DNA of 64,000 nucleotides from Schizophyllum amplum (taxonomy: Eukaryota > Basidiomycota > Agaricomycetes > Agaricales > Schizophyllaceae). Position 1 is the stretch's first letter. Each line of letters begins with the position of its first letter. The stretch spans positions 186,001-250,000 of the forward strand of contig VDMD01000003.1 in NCBI GenBank assembly GCA_007026445.1. The letters run 5' to 3'. A program made the position numbers and the translations under genes. Positions 34,206 to 46,183 of this stretch are shown here, one piece after another. Below the pieces are notes generated by a model. It had not been told where the DNA came from. It was given only the letters and a program-made list of their open reading frames with translations, and did not search any database.

Positions 34206-37200
34206 ATGTCTTTCTTCAAGAACATCGCCAATCTCGCTGAAAAGATCCCTGAAGGACTGCACCATGCCAGAGATCATGCAATCGGTACGAGCTATTCTGC
34301 GAGCGATTACGGTTATCGCTCAGCGTCCTTTCGCCGCCAGGTGTCCTGAATCCGAACCGTATGTAACCCCCCTTCGAGTTCTATAAGCCCCCCATCCAAT
34401 CATGTAACAGGTCGCCACGATGAGCCTGAGGAAATCGAGCACGACAAGATTCGCCAGGAGATCAATGAGGCCCACCGCTTCGAGAGCTTTGCGACGGAGC
34501 GCACCGATAATTTTGTCAAATGGCACATCGACGGACACGACTACATGTACGCGGTGTCCGAGATGATTGATCGTGCCAAAGAGGTCATCTATATCCTAGT
34601 GCGTCGCATTCCCCTCCCCCTCGCAACGCCCTAATAGTCTGCTCAGGACTGGTGGCTATCGCCTGAGCTCTACCTCCGTCGTCCCCCCGCGCACCACCCC
34701 GAATGGCGGCTCGATCGCCTGCTCAAGCGCAAGGCGGAGGAGGGCGTCAAGATTTACTGCATCGTGTACAAGGAGGTCACCCAGACCATGACCATGAGCT
34801 CCAAGCACACCAAGGTCAGACGAGCGCGCGCTGTGTCCTTGCATGTAATGACGCTCTCCGCAGGCCCAGCTCGAGTCGCTGCACCCCAACATCGCGTGCA
34901 TGCGCCACCCAGACCACATCGGGAGCAAGGGTGAGCAGCGACCACCGCTATGCGCACACGCTCACAACCCCCCCAGACATCGTCGAGTTCTGGTCGCACC
35001 ACGAAAAGGTCGTCGTCGTCGACAACCACTATGCGTGCATCGGCGGGCTCGACCTGTGCTTCGGCCGCTGGGACACGCACACGCACTCGCTCGCGGACGC
35101 GCACCCGACAGACTTTTCCATGACCGTCTTTCCCGGCCAGGACTACAACAACGCGCGGATCATGGACTTCCAGAACGTGCCCGACTACGTCAGCAACATC
35201 GGCATCTCCATCCTCGAGAGCCCGCGCATGCCGTGGCACGACGTGCACATGACGCTCTCGGGCCCGGCCGTGCTCGACATCGTGCAGCACTACGTCGAGC
35301 GCTGGAACGAGATCAAGAAGCGCAAGTACAGGAACAAGGAGTGAGTACGGTGGATGTTGGGTTTGTCGCGAAGGTGTTGACGGAGCTCTGCTTGCAGTCG
35401 CTACGATTGGCTGGCGCTGCCGCATAAGGTGGACGTTGCTCCTAATGAGCCGGTTGCCCGTCACCCGCACCGCGAGAAGTGGCAGGACATGGGCAAACGC
35501 TACAACCAGTACTGGCACCGCGGTCCCGAGGAGCCTGAGCCCGAGCCCCCGTACACACCGCCGAACCCGAGCACGTGCAACGTGCAGGTCAGTCGAGCTG
35601 TTTGTCTCATGATACAGCCTGGTTGATATGCTTGCCTTCAGGTCGTTCGCAGCGTCTCCGACTGGTCGCACGGCGTCCTGACGGAGCACAGCATTCAGAA
35701 CGCTTGTGCGCTCCTGTGTCTACTGCTTGAACATTCCTTTGCTAACGCTTACTTGCAGACATCCAGCTCATCAACGAAGCTGAGCACTTCATTTACATTG
35801 AGAACCAGTTCTTGTAAGGCTGTTACTTCTGCCAACCTTGGACTCTCATTGATATTGAGGGCAGCATCTCCGCCACCCGCAAGGGCGAGCAAATCGTAAA
35901 TCTTATTGCCAAGGCGCTCGTCGAGCGCATCGTGCGTGCAGCGAAGGAGGGTACAAGGTTCAAAGTGAGCGCTCGTATCGTCTGTACTCGCCGGCAGTCG
36001 CTCAATCACCGTGTGCAGGTTCTCATTGCCATTCCCGAGCTGCCAGCCTTTTCCGGCAGCATCAAGGAGGACAGCTCGCTGCGCTTCATCATGGCGGGCC
36101 AGTATCGCACGATCAACCGCGGTGGCAGCAGCATCTACGAGGAGATCAGGAAGGCGGGCTACGAACCGTATGTGATGTCCACTATGGTCGTATGTCTCGC
36201 GTCGCTGATATTGGCCATCAGAATGGACTACATTCGCTTCTATCACCTACGAGCGTACGACCGTATCAACGCGCCCATGGGTTTGTCGTCGCTTGTCATG
36301 AAGTAGCAAGAGCTGACAGTTCTCCAGAGACACTCATCAAGAAGATGGAGCTCAACTCCGGTGTGCAGTTCAGTGAGGCGCAAGTCGCACTCGCGCGGCA
36401 ATGGATCGGAGATGTGCACACGGAGCAGAAGGAGGTCAGAGTCAAGATCCCAAAGGCGGAAGAGGGTACGTACGCATGTGGAAAAAACCTGCTGTATATC
36501 TGACTGTTTCTGCAGGCGGGGCGCTTTCCGATGACAAAGATGCGGACATCCTGACCGTGCACTTCCCGGACACCGTGGAGGAGGCCACGTCGATCATCGA
36601 GAAGTTCGAGAGTGGCTCGCGCGAGATCCGCGGTGACGAGGATGTGGCGGACACGGTGGCGCAGCACATGCTGCAGGATCGGACGACGCTGTTTGACGAA
36701 AAGTGGCTCGGTAGTGAGGAGGAGGAGCTGAACAAGTGAGTCATTCGAGCATGGCCTGGTGGGATACTCGAAGCTGATGCGTTCGGTTAGCTATGTGTCG
36801 GAGTTGCTCTACATACACTCGAAGGTCATGATCGTGGACGACAGGCGTGTCATTATGGGCAGCGCGAACCTCAACGACCGTAGCCAGAAAGTGAGAGCGG
36901 TCGATCGTTGCTGCATCATCGCACGAGACTAACACACGCAGGGTGACGGCGACTCCGAAATCGCGCTCGTTGTTGAGGACACCGATATGATCGAGTCGCG
37001 CATGAACGGCGAGCCGTACCAGGTCGCGCGCTTCGCAGCCACCCTCCGGCGCATGCTGTTCCGCGGTACGCTCTCTTCTTCGCTGCTTTGTTAGCGCTGT
37101 GCTAACGTCAGTTCTCTCACCCAGAGCACCTCGGCCTCATTCCCCCGCAGATGATGGACCGCAAGAACGAGCGCGTCACGGACTACATGCACCCCGCGCC

Positions 37201-37664
37201 GCAGCCCAACCCCGACGAGGTCGGCTCGCGCGAGGATGTCATGGTCATGGACCCCATCTCGGACGAGACCCTCGAGCTGTGGATCAACACTGCGCGCAAG
37301 AACAGGGAGATTTTCACGGAGATCTTCCGCCCCGTCCCGACAAACCTCGTGCGGACGTGGGATGCGTATGATGTGCGTGGGCTCCGTGGTCACGGCTGAA
37401 TGTGGACTGACGTGGCATGTCGACCAGCACTATCTGCCGAAGGTCAAGACGGGCCATGTTATGCCCGATATTTCGCTGCAGCGCGTTAAGGAGCGTCTAT
37501 CCGAGGTCCGCGGCGCGCTGGTGGAGAGTCCAATTGTGAGTTTGGCGTTCCTGCTGATGCGCTTCTGCTCACAAGGATTTCAGGACTTCCTCATTGACGA
37601 GAAGGAATTTGTCGAGGGCCCGGCTTGGGCTGGGCTGAACCCGACGCTGCCGATCTACATCTGA
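34206..37664 (+). CDS. Phospholipase D (intact copy)
   Basis: Hydrolyses phosphatidylcholine to phosphatidic acid and choline, or a related phosphodiester reaction, at membranes. Nineteen exons (34206-34284, an 18-nt exon, 34411-34598, ... 37584-37664) total 2520 nt, 839 aa. HKD motif 1 is [17 protein letters not shown] (about residue 190-206) and HKD motif 2 is [23 protein letters not shown] (about 630-650); also seen are IENQFFIS and the PLD-type C-terminus ending LPIYI. No PX or PH domain is visible, so it is shorter than yeast Spo14 and nearer to plant-type-sized or fungal PLD1-like proteins. It lacks the intron found in fragments A and B before HIDGHDYMY, and has the 13 codons they lost. 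Convergent with the MYND gene. The only copy with both catalytic halves. Confidence 0.92.
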
Positions 37665-37911
37665 GGCTTGACGAATTCTAGAAGAACTTGAAGGACTGTA
37701 ATCAGAGGAAATCCTAACTTGTATACTTGAATGTACGGACTCGCGCACGATTAGTGCGGATGACTGCTTGATCTTTGACGATGTACTACTACATACAGAC
37801 TCGTACTCTTTGCGAAATTGAGAATCTACGAGCCTCATGCAATAGAAAGGCTACAGCTATCCACAGAGTCCAAGATGTAAGGAACGCGACCGTCTACAGA
37901 CCATTTGCCGT

Positions 37912-40900
37912 CTATGGGGTGATTCTCTGACACTGGACCTTGTGTACCTTCCAATCTCGCTTCTGGCATTCGGCCCCACAGTACTTCACCTTCTTGCACC
38001 TCGCGCATAACCGTAGATTTTCCTTTTTTCCACAGTCATTGCACCTGCGCCCACGAAGCACGGGCTCCAAATAGGAAACGCCAAACAAGGGCGAGAGCAC
38101 AACTTGGGTCACGAAAGGCGCGAAGGCCGAGAGCTCCTGGGGCATCGATACACACTGGCCACGACCACATCCACACAGCACGGGCTCGTGGAGAGCACTG
38201 AACTTCGTGGCTGCCAGCTCGCAGTCGGGCGCGTGAGGCCAGCTTCTGCAGCGCTCCGCGAGTGCGGGTAGGACGCGCTGCCAAATGGCCATGGTATGGG
38301 GGTCGATGAAGATGTGATGCATCGCTTTTGTGTCCGACAGCGCTGTCTCCACATCGCACTGCTTGCCTTCGCCGGCCTGCAGAACGTTGGCGTTCAGAAC
38401 GATAGTATGACACTGCAAGTCCAGACGGAGATCATTTGCGAAGACGACCCAGTCCGGGCGTTCCGCGGCTGTTGTCGATATGGCGAACACCGGATGAGCA
38501 GGACCTGCGTCGGCAGTCCTGGTTATCATGTCGGTGAGAAGAGTTTTGAGGCCGATGAGTGGATCGACAGTGCCGTCAGAGCGGGATGCGCGTTCCCGAG
38601 AGGACAAGCTGAACCGCAGGTGAGATTTGAGCCAGCTGTCCTTCTTGGTGTGCCGAAGGACGGGCATCCGGTGCAGTGCAAGACGATGAAGGTTCCACGA
38701 CGTAAACCTGCTCTCGCATCCGTTGATGGGGAAAGGATTGACTTGCAGACCTCCAGAGGTAAACGGTCCGGCTGCTGGAGCGGATATCTGGACTAGCGGT
38801 CAGTTTCAGTTGATGAATTATCTGGGACCACGCAGCGTACTTTGATGATGCCCTCTTCCTCAAAAGTCACTGTCTGCTCCTCTCCCATGACCGGAAAGGG
38901 AAAGACCACATCTTCGAGCGCAACGGCGGCAACGGCGACGCTCAGGATACACGGTGTGCGCTGAGCGACAACAACGTTTCCTGCATAATTCCCCACGCGA
39001 TTCCTGCGAGACAGCACAACAGGTTCGTAGCCGTCGCCAACGCTGACAAGTGTGCCGTCTGAAACATCCGACAATGGACACGGCTTCGAAGCAGGTAGAG
39101 GCTGTTGGTCTGCTGGCAGGATCATCACCGAATCCCCGGCCCAGATATTCGTCTGAAGAAAAATTGGCGGAAGGTTACCGCCCTGCACCTCGTCCAGCCT
39201 GCTGGTCAGGCGGATTTGTGATTCGAATGAGTCGAGGGACTCCAGCAGCCGGATCGGTACGATGAAGGTGGCGACTAGTGGCGCAGACCCTAGCCATCCT
39301 GCAGGGTCGGCTTGGAAGACATATGATGGCTGGGACGCTGTGCCTGCAGACAAAGCAGTCCCGAAAGCCACTTGTATTGCGGTGAATACGTGTGCCCTGC
39401 GTCCGCCGATGTGGAATTGCAGGCCGAAGGTTTGTCGCTGCATCGACGTACTACGGCGTTCGTCTGCAGACTCGGACATGGGATTGCCTAGATACGCCTT
39501 CAGGTTCTTCCGTGGTACGGACACGACGAAGCGGACGAGATCCGGAATAGAGCTCCAGGCATGTAGGCGCCTAGTCACCTGGCCGGGTCCCGCCTCGGGG
39601 GGAAAGGCTGGCGTATAGACGCCTAGGTGTTGCATGAGCGTATGGAGCTCGTGTCGCCGAGCGCTGTCGTGCGGCCTCGTCCGATCAGCCATATTGCGTG
39701 CGCCAAAGTGGTAGATGACTAGCTTCCACTTTTCAGGTGTCATGCGCACGTTGTCGCGCACGAGATCGAGAAAGACAACGAACGACTCGCGGTTGTAGTA
39801 GATGAGAAACTGGTTTCCAGTAGCCAAATACTCTGGCACGTCCCTGTTGCGCTCCTCGTAAATTTCCGGGTCCTCCTGCTCGAACATGCTGTTGTACATT
39901 TTCAGCAAGACATCCGCGAGCTCCTTGGGCTCGAAGAGGATAGGCTGATTGGCTGCGCCGCGTGCGGCAGCTTGAGCATCGCAGCTACTCGACCGCTTCC
40001 ACGTCGTCACTTGATGGAACTGATCTGCCGGCTTCTTCGCCGCTTGCTGAGCGCGTAGCTCATGCACATTAGATCTAGAGCTGAAGCTAGAGAGGAAGTC
40101 GACTGGCGCGATGCCTATGAGGAGCGCCATGGTGGCGATGTCGGCATGCAGCCGTCGCTTGAGCTCCGTTGTCGCATCCGCCGTACGGAAGAGAAGGGAC
40201 TCGGTGTAGAGCGCGGCATCCGCGGCCGATGAGAGTAGAGGAAGCGGTGCGACGAGACAATTGAGGAGGCCGATGTGATCGTCGAGGTTGGAGGTGTCGA
40301 TGACGTTAAACTCGACTGGATAGCTGTCCGTGCCATCAGACGCATACCCTTCCACGAAGTCGATTGTAGCGCTTTGGTAGTGAGCGACGGGGACGTTCGT
40401 CTTCACAGTGCGTGACGCAGCCACCAGACGCAGAGCGCGGCAGACAGCAGTGGCCTCTCCAAGGAGGAACCGTACAATAGGCGTTGGCGTCTCTCTCGCT
40501 GACACTGCGTCAGCGAAGGAGGTCGACCATGCTCCGAACTCGGCCATCGCATGTGCTGCCACCTCCGCACTCGTCACGTCGCCTGTGGCGTTCGCGAATA
40601 GGTCCGCGTAATGAAAGCCAGTGAGCGGGTCGAGTCCCATCTGGACCGAGAAGCGCTCCCCTCCCAGTGAATATACGAACATGGGATTGATGGTGACGAC
40701 TGGAGCGTTCTGGGATGAGTCGTCGAAGACGGTGCCCGACCTCCAGTACGCCTTGTACTTTTGTGCCATGACGTCGGCCGCCGCGCGCGCAAGCGGCCCA
40801 GCGGATCGAGCGGAAGCACCATCCCGCGCCAAATCCAAGGCCTGCTTGACCCTGCTGGTGTAGTTGGCGTCGATGCGGTTTCGAGTCTGCTTCGGCGAAG

Positions 40901-41465
40901 TATGCATGGCCATGTAAAGGCCCCAATGACGCCGAACCTCCGAATACGTATACGGGCTGCAGAATCGGATGCAGGTGCTGTATAACCCTGCCTCCCATTC
41001 ACCAACAGACGATCCGATCGCGAGCAGCTTCTTGCATTGGGCCACGAGAGATGAATGCGACTGCTTGTCTAGCTTCATGTGGTAGAATACGTTCCAGATT
41101 GTCTGTTTCGGTTGACGGTCGATGATCATGGTCAACAGCACGATGTTTCTGGCTGTATACGGTGAGTAGAAATTTGAAGATGAGGAAGTACGCACCAAGT
41201 ATGGCTGGGTCGCTGTCATTGCATGTGAAGTCCAAAGTACGAGCCGCTGTTGGTATTAGCGCGTGACATCCTAGCGGTGAATGCGCGACGTACGTGTGCG
41301 TGGCTCGCAGAAAATCGTGTACAGCACATTCCTTGGATCTCCACATCCAAGAAGGAGGACGGTGGCTGGTCTCTCGGGGGCAAGATCTCTCGTCAAACAG
41401 ACGGCTGACGTGTTCCCGATGGGATAGAAAAAATAGCTGCCCGGCCAAATCAGGGGAAGAGACAT
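37912..41465 (-). CDS. DUF4470 / MYND zinc-finger protein
   Basis: Four exons (41465-41294, 41246-41196, 41152-38841, 38787-37912) total 3411 nt, 1136 aa. The N-terminus (LLLGCGDPRNVLYTIF, then LDFTCNDSDPAILARNIVLL) is the DUF4470 domain, which in fungal proteins is usually paired with a C-terminal MYND finger. Here the finger is CNDCGKKENLRLCARCKKVK followed by YCGAECQKRDWKVHKVQC, seven Cys and one His in the classic spacing. MYND fingers mediate protein contacts; the cellular role of this fungal group is unknown to me. A long middle part (about 150-900) has no recognised fold. Divergent from IMP3, sharing a 420-bp promoter region. Confidence 0.85.
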
Positions 41466-41885
41466 GGTTATAGCCAAGGGGAGACGTGGGCAATCCGATA
41501 TGAATTATATATGGCCTTAGAGCTGGCGAGGGCGGAGTCACTGCCGTGCAGCGTGACTGGCACGAGTCGTCTAGCGGCACCACAGCGGTTCCGGCGGGGC
41601 AAGCATTTTCGCTCACCCCATGAGTAGGGCATGGAAAACGACGGGCAATCGCAAGCTGAGAGGCTCTGGGACGAGAACTCAGAACATCAGTGGTGAAAGC
41701 GGAAGCAAAGAACCAGATTGACTACGCCACAAAATACCTCTTTGGAATCAAAGCCATCAGTGATCGGGCGCTTGCACCAAATTCCAATCATTTCTCTCTT
41801 GAACGTCTTCGCCACGGACAGGTCCCTCCAAGTTGAACCTGTGTCGTCGAAACTATCACTTCCTACTACTACTTAGACTCACACA

Positions 41886-42588
41886 ATGGTCCGAAAGCTC
41901 AAGCATCATGAACAGAAGTTGCTCAAGAAGGTCGACTTTCTCAACGTACGTTCGCCGTTGTAAGAACTTGTTCTCTTATCTGAAGAAGTATCACAGTGGA
42001 AACAAGACACGACCTTGCGAGAGTCCAAAGTGATGCGACGATACCACCTGACAGATCGCTCCGACTATTCGAAGTATAACGCCCTCTGCGGTAGCCTCCG
42101 CCAGTTCGCCCACCGCGTCTCCCTACTCCCCGCTCAAGACCCTAAGCGGGCAACATTGGAAGGACAATTGCTCAATAAGCTCTATGACATGGGGATCATC
42201 AACTCTGGGCAGAAGCTCTCCGAGGTGGAGAACAAGGTCACCGTGAGCGCGTTCTGCAGGAGACGACTCGGCGTGTGGATGTGTATGAGGGGCATGGTCG
42301 AGACCGTGAGCGCAGCCGTCAAGTTCGTTGAGCAGGGCCATGTACGCGTTGGGCCGGACACGATAACTGACCCGGCGTTTTTGGTGTCAAGGTGCGTGTT
42401 GCACCTATGAGGGCGACATGGAACTGATCGACCACACGCAGACACATGGAGGACTTCGTTACATGGGTGGACACGTCCAAGTTGAAGAGGACTGTCATGG
42501 CATATAATGACGAGGTAAGCAGCGGCATACTAATCCTCGCGACTTTCGCTGATATCGTGGGCAGTTGGACGATTATGATCTCCTGTAG
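41886..42588 (+). CDS. IMP3: U3 small nucleolar ribonucleoprotein IMP3
   Basis: Component of the U3 snoRNP/SSU processome that helps U3 base-pair with pre-rRNA; S4-domain protein of the nucleolus. Four exons (41886-41945, 41997-42391, 42442-42514, 42565-42588) give 552 nt, 183 aa, the normal family length. The N-terminus MVRKLKHHEQKLLKKVDFLNW and RESKVMRRYHL are diagnostic. The S4-like RNA-binding part is seen as FCRRRLGVWM followed by AVKFVEQGHVRVGPDTITDPAFLVSR. The last exon encodes only LDDYDLL. Confidence 0.95.
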
Positions 42589-45548
42589 ACCGCATCATAT
42601 CTTGTATTGCTTCCTCGCCTACACATGTATCCCTATGTCGACATGCTTCGGGCCGTATCAACATCTTTGGCGCTCCTTCATCGTCGGCATGCTCGCTCAG
42701 ACACAATTGGCCACTCCAATGGTCTCGCTACCTGCCCATATACGTCTTGACATACGGACTCACCCGCGCAGAAATTGCCGACCGGTACGAGGATGAACGA
42801 CGCTCCTTCCAGTCAAGGACATTGATGCTCGGTTGCAAAATTTCGCAGATGACTCCCTGAAAAGCCCGCTGCGAATGTGCTGTTGTCCAAACTTGTCAGC
42901 CGCAGGCGGTCCGTGGAGCGCAGAGTATCTTGACGAGCTTGGCTGCTCATGTGGAAGTACTTTGGCCGGCGGAACCGCGGTACGCCAAGATCCAAATTGG
43001 AACCGCTCTGGCGTGGTGTGCAGCCTGTGCTTCAAACTTCCGTCAGGACTGGTGGGTCTTGGTGCTCCACTCTCTCGCAGTTGCTGATTTTTTAGAGATC
43101 ACTTGGCAAAGTGAGGGCCAGATGCACCTGTCCGGGATCGCCCAATCGTCCTCCATCAGCATCTCGCCCGCAACCAACTAGAAGACTAAAGCAATGTGAA
43201 AGCATTGCTACCTGCGAGTGGAGACCTGGAAGGAGTTTCTAGGGCCAGACGGGAGTCAGTCCGCGAGCCACAGGCCAACAGCTTCTGCTTTGGTCCCCGC
43301 GAGCTTCGGTGTGACATGTGACCAGTCATGCATCAGAAAAAATGCACCCCCCATTATTTCGTACAATACCGTGTTATAATCCCGATATGTGCTATGAGAT
43401 TTCGGCACTGTTATAGCACAAAGTGTGTGTGGGTACAACAGCTATAAGGCAGTTTATCATGTCATAACATCGTGCACCTGGGCTTGTGTCGTGCCATTTC
43501 ATCGCGCGCCGCCTTTTATAAGACCTCCTAGTGCCACCTATACCGTACAATATTACCACCTAAGTGTGCTTATAGCTTGTTGCACGCTGAACTCGACTCT
43601 TTGACCATTGAAAACATACAGGGAAAGATAATGCATTGGCAAGTAGTCTATATGTATTGACAAGCTGATACATAGGAGCAATACTCTACACCGAATATAC
43701 AAGCATACATGGGCGAGCGGCTTCGAGCTTGAAACATCGAAGACCCTGCTACGAAAGGACGATAAGCGCAGGTCCCACGCACATTAAGGAAGCACTCACG
43801 AGGCCAGGCCAGGCGAATCGATTCTGGTAGACGAAGGGGCGGAGGGGAGGTAGGCGTACACGCAGTTGAGGACAGCTAAGGCAGGGGAAGGAGTAGGGAC
43901 CAACAGGTTTGATCAGGATGACATGGAGCAAACATACGGCGATGCACGATAGGGATCATGAACCTGGAAACAGATATCGGCACTGCCTGAGTGTCAGCGT
44001 CACGTTGCATGGGTCGTGGTGAAGCACTCACCAGCAGCCGGTTCTGGTCGGGGAAGGCGGCTGTTGGGCCAGCGCAGCCGCCACGCTCTGAGCAAGATGG
44101 AGTCGAACGATAGCGCGACGGTGGCTCACTTGACGTATAGCGCGAGGATGACAGCAGCGCCAGCGCCAGTGACAGCACCGGCGGCGCCGCCGAGGTCAGC
44201 ACGGGGATGCTGAGCAGCGCGGCAGTGGTGGTGGCAGCGGCGCAGTGGTGGTCGATGACGAGTTGCGTTCGCGGAACGGTCGCTTACAAATACTGCTTTC
44301 GGCACTTGCCGAAATTTGATCCGCGCTGAGTCCGCTCAAGCTCAGCCTTCAGCCTGACGATCATCGACACCTCTGCTAGCTGCGCCACGGAACACGTAGC
44401 AAGCTGCGGCCACACGGAATCTCGCGGCCTCCTCTTGAACTGACTTCAAGATGGCAGCGACACTATTTTCGTAAGGAATGACCAAGCATCGCCGTAGCCT
44501 GGACCTGACTTTGCGTGCGGCTCGAAATTGACCTTGCAGTTCCAGAGATAGGTGTGTTCTCCTGCTGAGAGGCATCCTTCCGAAGTCTAACCAAGGTGGC
44601 CCCAGCGTCCCTACGCTCCTGAAGGGCATCATACGTACATGCCCTCCCTATCCCTGCCGTATCCGCACTAGGTGCTACCTTGCACTATGATTTGGCTTTT
44701 GCTCAGTCTACGACGTGGGCGTGTTCCATTTTGTTCACAAGTTTGCAAGCTGCAAGGCTTGAAGATGATTTCCAGGAGTGCCCACAAGGCCATCTTACGG
44801 TCACGACTTTCCTTTCGAGAATCGACACCTCCTTCGAACTTCGTTTACTAAAACTTAGCAGATCTCTTGAAAGGCAGTCCTGACTGAGGGCGCAACACAC
44901 CCCGCCGAAGGGTCACGTGACATAACCGATAACCTTTGCTGAGGGACACAATTATGACATGCCTGCCACCCAATGCAACAGTTCTTGCCTAATCCACCCG
45001 CGCACGTGACTCCCAATCGGGACTAGCTCCTGTGGCGCGCCGCGCGCCTCCATAAACCCATAATTCGCGCGTTTCGCATTTATTTACGCCGTCAATTGAC
45101 CAGAATTCTCTGTTCGAACAATCAACAAACGTCCCGTGACCGTTCTTGTCCCCAACCACCACCGTCAATATCGCCGACGAAGCGCGCGGGAGAGGGGAGC
45201 GGCGTGCAGCGCTGCTGCACGCCTCATCATCAGGTGCGTTGGAGTCGTGATACATGCAGGCACCGTCTGACACGCTTTCAGCTCGGTGCCTCGTCGAGAA
45301 CGGCGCCGACGGCGTCGACGACGACGACGATCAGGTCGCGCAGCCGGCAAACGCCGACCGAAGAACCCCCGCGGGGCCCCGTTCCCTCCCCCGCCTCCCC
45401 TCTTCAACATCGTTGATGACGGCGTCGTAGACAAGTCTTTGGCGACGGCTCTGGCCGTCGTCCCCTTCATTTTATCTTACATATAATGTATTTATGTCCA
45501 CAGAGGATTAGTAGTGCCATTGAGTCAGTAAGTTGTAACCAGACAATA
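42589..45548. other. Gene-poor region downstream of IMP3
   Basis: No gene could be supported. Short frames at 42730-43180 (for example RYLPIYVLTYGLTRAEIADR in one frame, LAVADFLEITWQ in another) look partly coding but do not join through acceptable splice sites. A Gly/Ala-rich stretch on the minus strand at about 44.14-44.21 kb (GGAAGAVTGAGAAVILALYV, followed by a GTGAGC donor) might be an exon of a small membrane protein. Otherwise AT-richer intergenic sequence. Confidence 0.4.
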
Positions 45549-46183
45549 GGGGCTGTTTGATCCGTCAAAACTCGCTCTGAACGAGTTTTGTTTGCTGGGA
45601 GTTGTGGATGAGTTTGGAACTCGTATTCCGAGTTACAACCATGACATCAGGGCTTTTTGGTGGGGACGAGCCGGTCCAGCGCCCGTCATGCCCGCTCCAA
45701 CGACGAGTTATAACTCTGTACTGGATGCGTTTGGAACTGGATCGCGTATCTCGCGTTCTGTTCAGTGGCGAGTTTTGACGGATCAAACAGCCCCTAATGA
45801 AGATCCATGGAAAAGAATGGAAATGTATCACTAAAGACTACAAAAAAAATTCGCAGCAGGCTATGGGTGAGCCATCGGTGAGCGGGGTGAGCTTGAACTT
45901 TGCCCACCACTAAGCAGCCAGCACCAGGCCAGCACACAAAGCCAAACACTGAATAAATAAAAACCCTCCGACAGCCAGTTGAATTTAACGGCCTCAACGG
46001 CATCCGCCGGCAAGCTTCCGGAAGCGCTTTGACATCTAACCCCGTTAGGGGTCACGTGCAAGGGTGGATTCGGTGGCTCCTCAAAGCAACCTAACTAACG
46101 CATGAGGGCGCAACACACCCCGCCGAAGGGTCACGTGACATAACCGATAACCTTTGCTGAGGGACACAATTATGACATGCCTG
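44885..46183. repeat. Pair of 81-bp direct repeats
   Basis: An identical 81-bp sequence starting TGAGGGCGCAACACACC and ending ATGACATGCCTG occurs at 44885-44965 and 46103-46183, enclosing 1,137 bp. Each copy contains a GGTCACGTGAC palindromic E-box. No reverse transcriptase or primer-binding site is apparent between them. It may be a small terminal-repeat element (TRIM-like) or a local duplication. Confidence 0.75.
45549..45794. mobile_element. MITE with perfect 27-bp terminal inverted repeats
   Basis: A 246-bp element whose ends are perfect 27-bp inverted repeats beginning GGGGCTGTTTGATCC (45549-45575 and 45768-45794), flanked on both sides by TA. It has no coding capacity. The size, perfect TIRs and TA flank fit a non-autonomous cut-and-paste DNA transposon. 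Superfamily is uncertain: a TA target suggests Tc1/mariner, while TIRs with a G-rich start and a possible 3-bp target (AAT) leave PIF/Harbinger open. It is nested inside the interval bounded by the 81-bp direct repeats. Confidence 0.9.

Noticed and set aside
42730..43180. Small gene downstream of IMP3 (RYLPIYVLTYGLTRAEIADR / LAVADFLEITWQ)
   Set aside because: The promising pieces are in different frames and no pair of consensus splice sites joins them; may be 3' UTR or a relic.
44885..46183. Full LTR retrotransposon between the 81-bp repeats
   Set aside because: The 1.1-kb interior has no gag/pol frame and no recognisable primer-binding site or polypurine tract.
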